From NCBI GenBank assembly GCA_022758985.1, contig JAEMQC010000064.1:1-18699 (forward strand): a stretch of 18,699 nt of DNA, written 5' to 3'. Position numbers and translations under genes: made by a program. The notes beneath the pieces were generated by a model. It saw nothing but the letters and a program-made list of their open reading frames with translations, was not told where the DNA came from and did no database searches. Of this stretch, positions 15,503 through 18,699 are shown piece after piece (positions within the stretch are counted from its first letter, which is position 1; the number at the start of each line of letters is the position of its first letter). This DNA is from Campylobacteraceae bacterium. Its GTDB lineage: Bacteria; Campylobacterota; Campylobacteria; Campylobacterales; UBA6016.

Positions 15503-16425
15503 TGGCAGCCGTTACAAGCGAACTAATCAAAGAGCTTAGAGAGAGAACCGCAGCCGGTATGCTTGATTGCAAAAAAGCGCTTACCGAGTGCGACGGCGAT
15601 CTAGACGCAGCTATAGATTGGCTAAGGAAAAAAGGTCTTTCGGCCGCTGCTAAAAAAAGCGGTAGAAGCGCAACTGAAGGTACTATCACCATAGAAGTAT
15701 CTGCGGATAGCAAAAAAGCGACGATTTCTGAAGTAAACTGTGAGACGGACTTCGTGGGCCAAAACGAAAACTTCATCGAGTTTTGCGCCAGCACGACAGC
15801 TCATATCCACACAAGCGGCATAAAAAGCGTTGACGAGCTTATGGCTTCTACAATCAACGGAAGCGCGTTTTCCGATCATCTATCGGTTACTATCAGTAAA
15901 ATCGGTGAAAACATCGTAGTTAGAAGATTTGCAGAGGTGGCGGTAAGCGAAAACGGAGCCGTAAGCGCATACAAACACGCTAACGGAAAAATAGGCGTTC
16001 TTGTGGGCGCAGAGTGCGACAGCGCAAAAACTGCCGATGCCATTGCTGGCGTACTAAAAGATATCGCAATGCACGCTGCGGCTATGAATCCAAGCTACCT
16101 AGACGAAACGGAAATTCCGCAAGAAGATTTAGATAGAGAAGTTGAAGTTGCAAAAGCTCAACTAGAAAAAGAGGGTAAACCGCAAGCGATGTGGGACAAA
16201 ATTATCCCTGGAAAACTTGTAAAGTTCAAAAAAGATAACTGCCTTGTAGATCAACAGTTTGTCAAAGACGACAAAAAAACAGTTAAAGAGGCTCTCGAAG
16301 CCGCAGCAAAAGCTGCCGGTGGCACTGCAAAACTAACTGCTTATGTTAGATTTGAAGTAGGCGAAGGCCTAGAGAAAAAAGCTTGCGACTTTGCAAGCGA
16401 AGTTGCAGCGCAGCTATCTAAATAA
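15502..16425 (+). CDS. tsf: Elongation factor Ts
   Basis: The 307-residue protein exchanges GDP for GTP on EF-Tu. The N-terminal UBA-like domain (1 to about 50) shows ELRERTAAGMLDCKKAL, and the core begins with the TDFV motif at residues 82-85 that inserts near the EF-Tu magnesium site. The remainder (about 60-300) covers the core subdomains and the coiled-coil region with EVEVAKAQLEKEGKPQAMWDKII. It is slightly longer than E. coli EF-Ts (283) and, as I recall, shorter than the C. jejuni and H. pylori proteins (about 355). AAGGAG lies 7 nt before the ATG, inside the end of rpsB, and the ATG overlaps the rpsB stop, so the two are coupled. Confidence 0.97.
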   Translation: MAAVTSELIKELRERTAAGMLDCKKALTECDGDLDAAIDWLRKKGLSAAAKKSGRSATEGTITIEVSADSKKATISEVNCETDFVGQNENFIEFCASTTAHIHTSGIKSVDELMASTINGSAFSDHLSVTISKIGENIVVRRFAEVAVSENGAVSAYKHANGKIGVLVGAECDSAKTADAIAGVLKDIAMHAAAMNPSYLDETEIPQEDLDREVEVAKAQLEKEGKPQAMWDKIIPGKLVKFKKDNCLVDQQFVKDDKKTVKEALEAAAKAAGGTAKLTAYVRFEVGEGLEKKACDFASEVAAQLSK

Positions 16426-16434
16426 TTATTCTCC

Positions 16435-16466
16435 TATAATTTCCCCGCCCGAAGCGGGGAAACTTT
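16435..16466 (+). terminator. Hairpin after tsf, overlapped by a TATAAT box
   Basis: TTTCCCCGC (16440-16448) and GCGGGGAAA (16454-16462) form a 9-bp stem with a CCGAA loop. The T-run after it is short (CTTTC), so termination may be partial. TATAAT at 16435-16440 directly precedes and touches the left arm. It could serve as the -10 box for the downstream ABC-fliR unit, in which case that transcript would begin inside the hairpin and not form it. Confidence 0.6.
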
Positions 16467-16483
16467 CAAACAAAAGGCTCTAA

Positions 16484-17122
16484 ATGCTCGGCGCCAAAAA
16501 TCTCTCCCACTCTTTTGACTACGACCTTTTCGACAACATAAATATTGAGCTTAACCAAAAAAAATCGACAGCCATTTTAGGTGTCAGCGGAAGCGGAAAA
16601 TCTACCTTGCTGCATATCTTATCGTCCTTTTTGAAACCAAAAAGCGGAGAGGTATTTTTTGAGGGGAAAAATATATATTCGCTAAACTCAAAAGAGCTAG
16701 TTGAGTTAAGAAAAAACGAGTTTGGCATTATCTTCCAATCGCACTATCTTTTTAGGGGGTTTAGCGCCAGGGAGAACCTAGAAGTAGCCTCCATAATGAG
16801 CGGTGAGCCGATAGACGAGTCTTTGGCCGATAAATTTGGCGTGGCGCATGTTTTGAGTCAGCCAATCTCCACCCTATCCGGCGGACAGCAACAAAGAATC
16901 TCTATTGTCAGAGTGCTTACCAAAAAACCTCGGGTTATTTTTGCAGACGAGCCGACCGGAAATCTCGACAAAGATAGCGCAAAACAGGTAATGTCTACTA
17001 TTTTTGAATATATAAATACAAACTGCGCCTCGCTGCTTTGCGTAACGCATGATGAAAATCTGGCACACTCCTGCGACTTTGTATATAGATTAGAAAAAAA
17101 TGCGCTAATAACCGTAAAATGA
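16484..17122 (+). CDS. ABC transporter ATP-binding protein (LolD/MacB-like)
   Basis: The 212-residue ATPase has the full set of nucleotide-binding motifs: Walker A GVSGSGKST (33-41), Q-loop Gln85, signature LSGGQQQR (131-138), Walker B VIFADEP with Asp155 and Glu156, and H-loop His189. The short length, the SGGQQQR signature and DEPTGNLD place it in the LolD/FtsE/MacB group, which usually works with a separate FtsX-like permease. None is encoded in this window. The gene overlaps fliR by 4 nt (ATGA), an order I recall from C. jejuni (Cj1180c-Cj1179c), so the link to fliR is conserved but unexplained. No strong ribosome binding site precedes the ATG (GGCTC only). Its substrate cannot be inferred. 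Confidence 0.9.
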   Translation: MLGAKNLSHSFDYDLFDNINIELNQKKSTAILGVSGSGKSTLLHILSSFLKPKSGEVFFEGKNIYSLNSKELVELRKNEFGIIFQSHYLFRGFSARENLEVASIMSGEPIDESLADKFGVAHVLSQPISTLSGGQQQRISIVRVLTKKPRVIFADEPTGNLDKDSAKQVMSTIFEYINTNCASLLCVTHDENLAHSCDFVYRLEKNALITVK

Positions 17123-17886
17123 ATCAGCTACTCCCATTTTTAGCACAAGAGTCGGTAATAACTTTTATGCTTTTATTCGTGCGCTTTTCATCACTTTTTG
17201 CTTTTATGCCTTTTTTTGCCCATACATCGGTACCAGTTTCAATCAAGGGTACATTGGCTCTATACTTTACGGTTATATTTTACACGGTTGTGCCTACGGC
17301 AAATGTAGAGATGACGTCAAGCGCCCTCATTGCGGCGATACTAATGGAGGCTACTTTTGGTTTTATAGCCGGTTTTTTGGTCTCCACCCTTTTTGCGGCG
17401 GTAGGATTTGCCGGCGAGCAGATAAGTATGGTTATGGGTTTTTCTATGGCTAGTGCATACGACCCGCAAACACAGCAGAGCTCACAGGTAATTAGCGTAA
17501 TGCTTAGCTTTTTTACGCTTTTGATACTTCTGGCGGCAGATGGGCATCATCTAATCATAAAGTACATCGAATACTCCCTAAAAGAGGCGCCGATAGGGCA
17601 GTTTACGCTCACCAAAGGGTATCTTGAATACTCCATACTATCCGTCAAAAATATATTCCTAATAGGTTTTACGATAGCTTTCCCCCTAATGGCGTTATCG
17701 TTACTTTCGGATATTATCTTCGGTATGATTATGAAGACAATGCCCTCCTTTAATCTTCTGGTCGTCGGTATGCCGATAAAAGTAATACTTGGCATAGCCG
17801 TATTAACGGCCGTTATGACTTCGGTTGCGCTTATTTTTAAAGAGAAGTTCGTAGAAATTATAAACCATATGCTGCTTCTTTTGTAA
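17119..17886 (+). CDS. fliR: Flagellar biosynthesis protein FliR
   Basis: The 255-residue protein with about six hydrophobic helices is the FliR subunit of the FliPQR export gate, the entry channel of the flagellar type III secretion system. Family features are the N-terminal FVRFSSLFAFMPFF, the central FAAVGFAGEQISMVMGFSMA and the conserved SAYDPQTQQSSQVIS around residues 113-127, and the end FKEKFVEIINHM. The type III secretion homologue SctT/YscT is less likely given the neighbours. It is translationally coupled to the ABC ATPase gene by a 4-nt overlap. A 73-nt AT-rich gap follows before the next gene. Its presence implies a flagellated, or formerly flagellated, organism. Confidence 0.93.
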   Translation: MNQLLPFLAQESVITFMLLFVRFSSLFAFMPFFAHTSVPVSIKGTLALYFTVIFYTVVPTANVEMTSSALIAAILMEATFGFIAGFLVSTLFAAVGFAGEQISMVMGFSMASAYDPQTQQSSQVISVMLSFFTLLILLAADGHHLIIKYIEYSLKEAPIGQFTLTKGYLEYSILSVKNIFLIGFTIAFPLMALSLLSDIIFGMIMKTMPSFNLLVVGMPIKVILGIAVLTAVMTSVALIFKEKFVEIINHMLLLL

Positions 17887-17909
17887 AAGCTAAAATAAAT
17901 GTTTAAAAA

Positions 17910-17915
17910 TATAAA
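17910..17915 (+). promoter_or_regulatory. Possible promoter in the fliR-acidic gene gap
   Basis: TATAAA (17910-17915) within an AT-rich stretch of the 73-nt gap could be a -10 box giving a leader of about 38 nt. AT richness makes chance matches likely, and read-through from fliR is equally plausible. Confidence 0.25.
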
Positions 17916-17959
17916 ATTAACGGCAACTTAATAAAAAGTAAAGTTCTTAAGGTCAATAA

Positions 17960-18646
17960 ATGCAAGTACTACTAATAAATCAAAACGCTACAATCGAGAG
18001 GCTTGTAAAACTAAGCTCCGGAAAGCTCGGATATGAGCTAGTGAGCGCAAAAGATATTTCCGATGTGGGAAGTGCGGCGTATGGTTTCATTATAATAGAC
18101 AGCGACCTGTATAATGACGAAGAATTTGCGATATTAAAACAAAATTTTTCAAATGCAAAATATATACTCATAATTACAAAAGGTGCCCAAAGACCTGAAG
18201 GTTTCGACGTATACGTAGAAAAGCCGTTTTTACCTACAGAGCTTGTAGATATTTTTAACTCACTTGCCTCCAGTGTTGCCGATGACTCCGTATTTGATAA
18301 CGCCGAATCGGAGATAGGTACATTCGACGCCGATACGTCATTTGCGGCTCCATCCGAACAAAACGAAGAGTCGTCGGACGCCTTCGGTGCATTGGATGAC
18401 GACTTTGGCTCCATATCTCTAGAGGAGCAGCCGGCCGACCTAGAAGAGATGGAAGAGCTGCATCTGGAGATGCCAAACGAGCATCCGGAATTTGAATCAA
18501 AAGAGCTAACCTTGGACGATAGCGACAGTATAAAGCTAGATGAGCAGATAGGCGATATTCAGGATGAAATGAAAGATATAGATTTTGAAGGAGAGCTTAC
18601 ATCTATCGACGACATAGGAGAAAGTCTATCGGACGCTACAAAATAG
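17960..18646 (+). CDS. Degenerate receiver domain with highly acidic tail
   Basis: The 228-residue product has a receiver-like N-terminus (about 1-100): a hydrophobic strand MQVLLIN, a third strand GFIIIDSDL with Asp47 at the phospho-acceptor place, IITKG with Thr73 and VEKPF with Lys88. The acidic pair that normally binds magnesium after the first strand is replaced by Asn7-Gln8, so phosphorylation is doubtful. Residues 101-228 are low-complexity and strongly acidic (42 Asp/Glu against 4 Lys and no Arg by my count). Position after fliR matches the gene annotated in C. jejuni as a highly acidic protein (Cj1178c, from memory). AAGG lies 7 nt before the ATG. Function unknown. The frame ends at TAG 18644-18646 but similar acidic coding continues after it, so this may be a truncated or interrupted gene. 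Confidence 0.75.
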   Translation: MQVLLINQNATIERLVKLSSGKLGYELVSAKDISDVGSAAYGFIIIDSDLYNDEEFAILKQNFSNAKYILIITKGAQRPEGFDVYVEKPFLPTELVDIFNSLASSVADDSVFDNAESEIGTFDADTSFAAPSEQNEESSDAFGALDDDFGSISLEEQPADLEEMEELHLEMPNEHPEFESKELTLDDSDSIKLDEQIGDIQDEMKDIDFEGELTSIDDIGESLSDATK

Positions 18647-18699
18647 CCCTCCGACGTTACTATGGATATGGCAGAAGAGCCACTATTAGAAGAGAGGCA
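18647..18699 (+). other. In-frame acidic continuation after the TAG, open to the window edge
   Basis: Directly after the TAG the same frame stays open for 17 codons to the window end and reads PSDVTMDMAEEPLLEER, with six acidic residues. This composition matches the tail before the stop. It could be the rest of an interrupted gene, or a new gene beginning at the ATG at 18662 or 18668, although no ribosome binding site is seen before either. Confidence 0.4.

Overview
The window reads as chromosomal housekeeping DNA from a member of the Campylobacterota (Epsilonproteobacteria). The evidence is gene content and order: rpsB-tsf-ABC ATPase-fliR-acidic protein and a PEB4-type isomerase directly upstream of fba both match arrangements I recall from Campylobacter jejuni. 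The peptidoglycan trimming enzymes are of the Csd4/Pgp1 and Csd6/Pgp2 types known from this group. The genus cannot be fixed from the sequence alone. No mobile element, CRISPR array, tRNA or rRNA was seen.

Region 1 (1-7720, + strand) is the distal part of a complex I operon: the 3' end of nuoG, then complete nuoH, I, J, K, L, M and N. The genes are tightly packed, two pairs overlap by 4 nt, and a short hairpin with a T-tract follows nuoN. Region 2 (7721-11619) holds hpf on the + strand, facing hisD on the - strand across a 13-bp perfect hairpin. Upstream of hisD, also on the - strand, is a peb4-fba operon that ends in a clear intrinsic terminator.

Region 3 (11620-14563) starts at a 213-nt divergent promoter region. 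It carries an apparent operon of a Csd6-like L,D-carboxypeptidase, a Csd4-like M14 carboxypeptidase and a Bcp peroxiredoxin. The first two should perform consecutive steps in trimming the peptidoglycan stem peptide (tetra to tri, tri to di), the activity that sets helical or curved cell shape in Helicobacter and Campylobacter. Region 4 (14564-16466) is rpsB-tsf behind a structured leader and followed by a GC-rich hairpin. Region 5 (16467-18699) holds an ABC ATPase overlapping fliR, then a gene joining a degenerate receiver domain to a very acidic tail. That frame is closed by a TAG, but acidic coding continues in the same frame to the window edge.

I do not see a wholly new system. The observations most worth following are the in-frame TAG in the acidic protein, the juxtaposed Csd6/Csd4 pair with a canonical zinc histidine in the Csd4 homologue, the rpsB leader, and the orphan ABC ATPase coupled to fliR.
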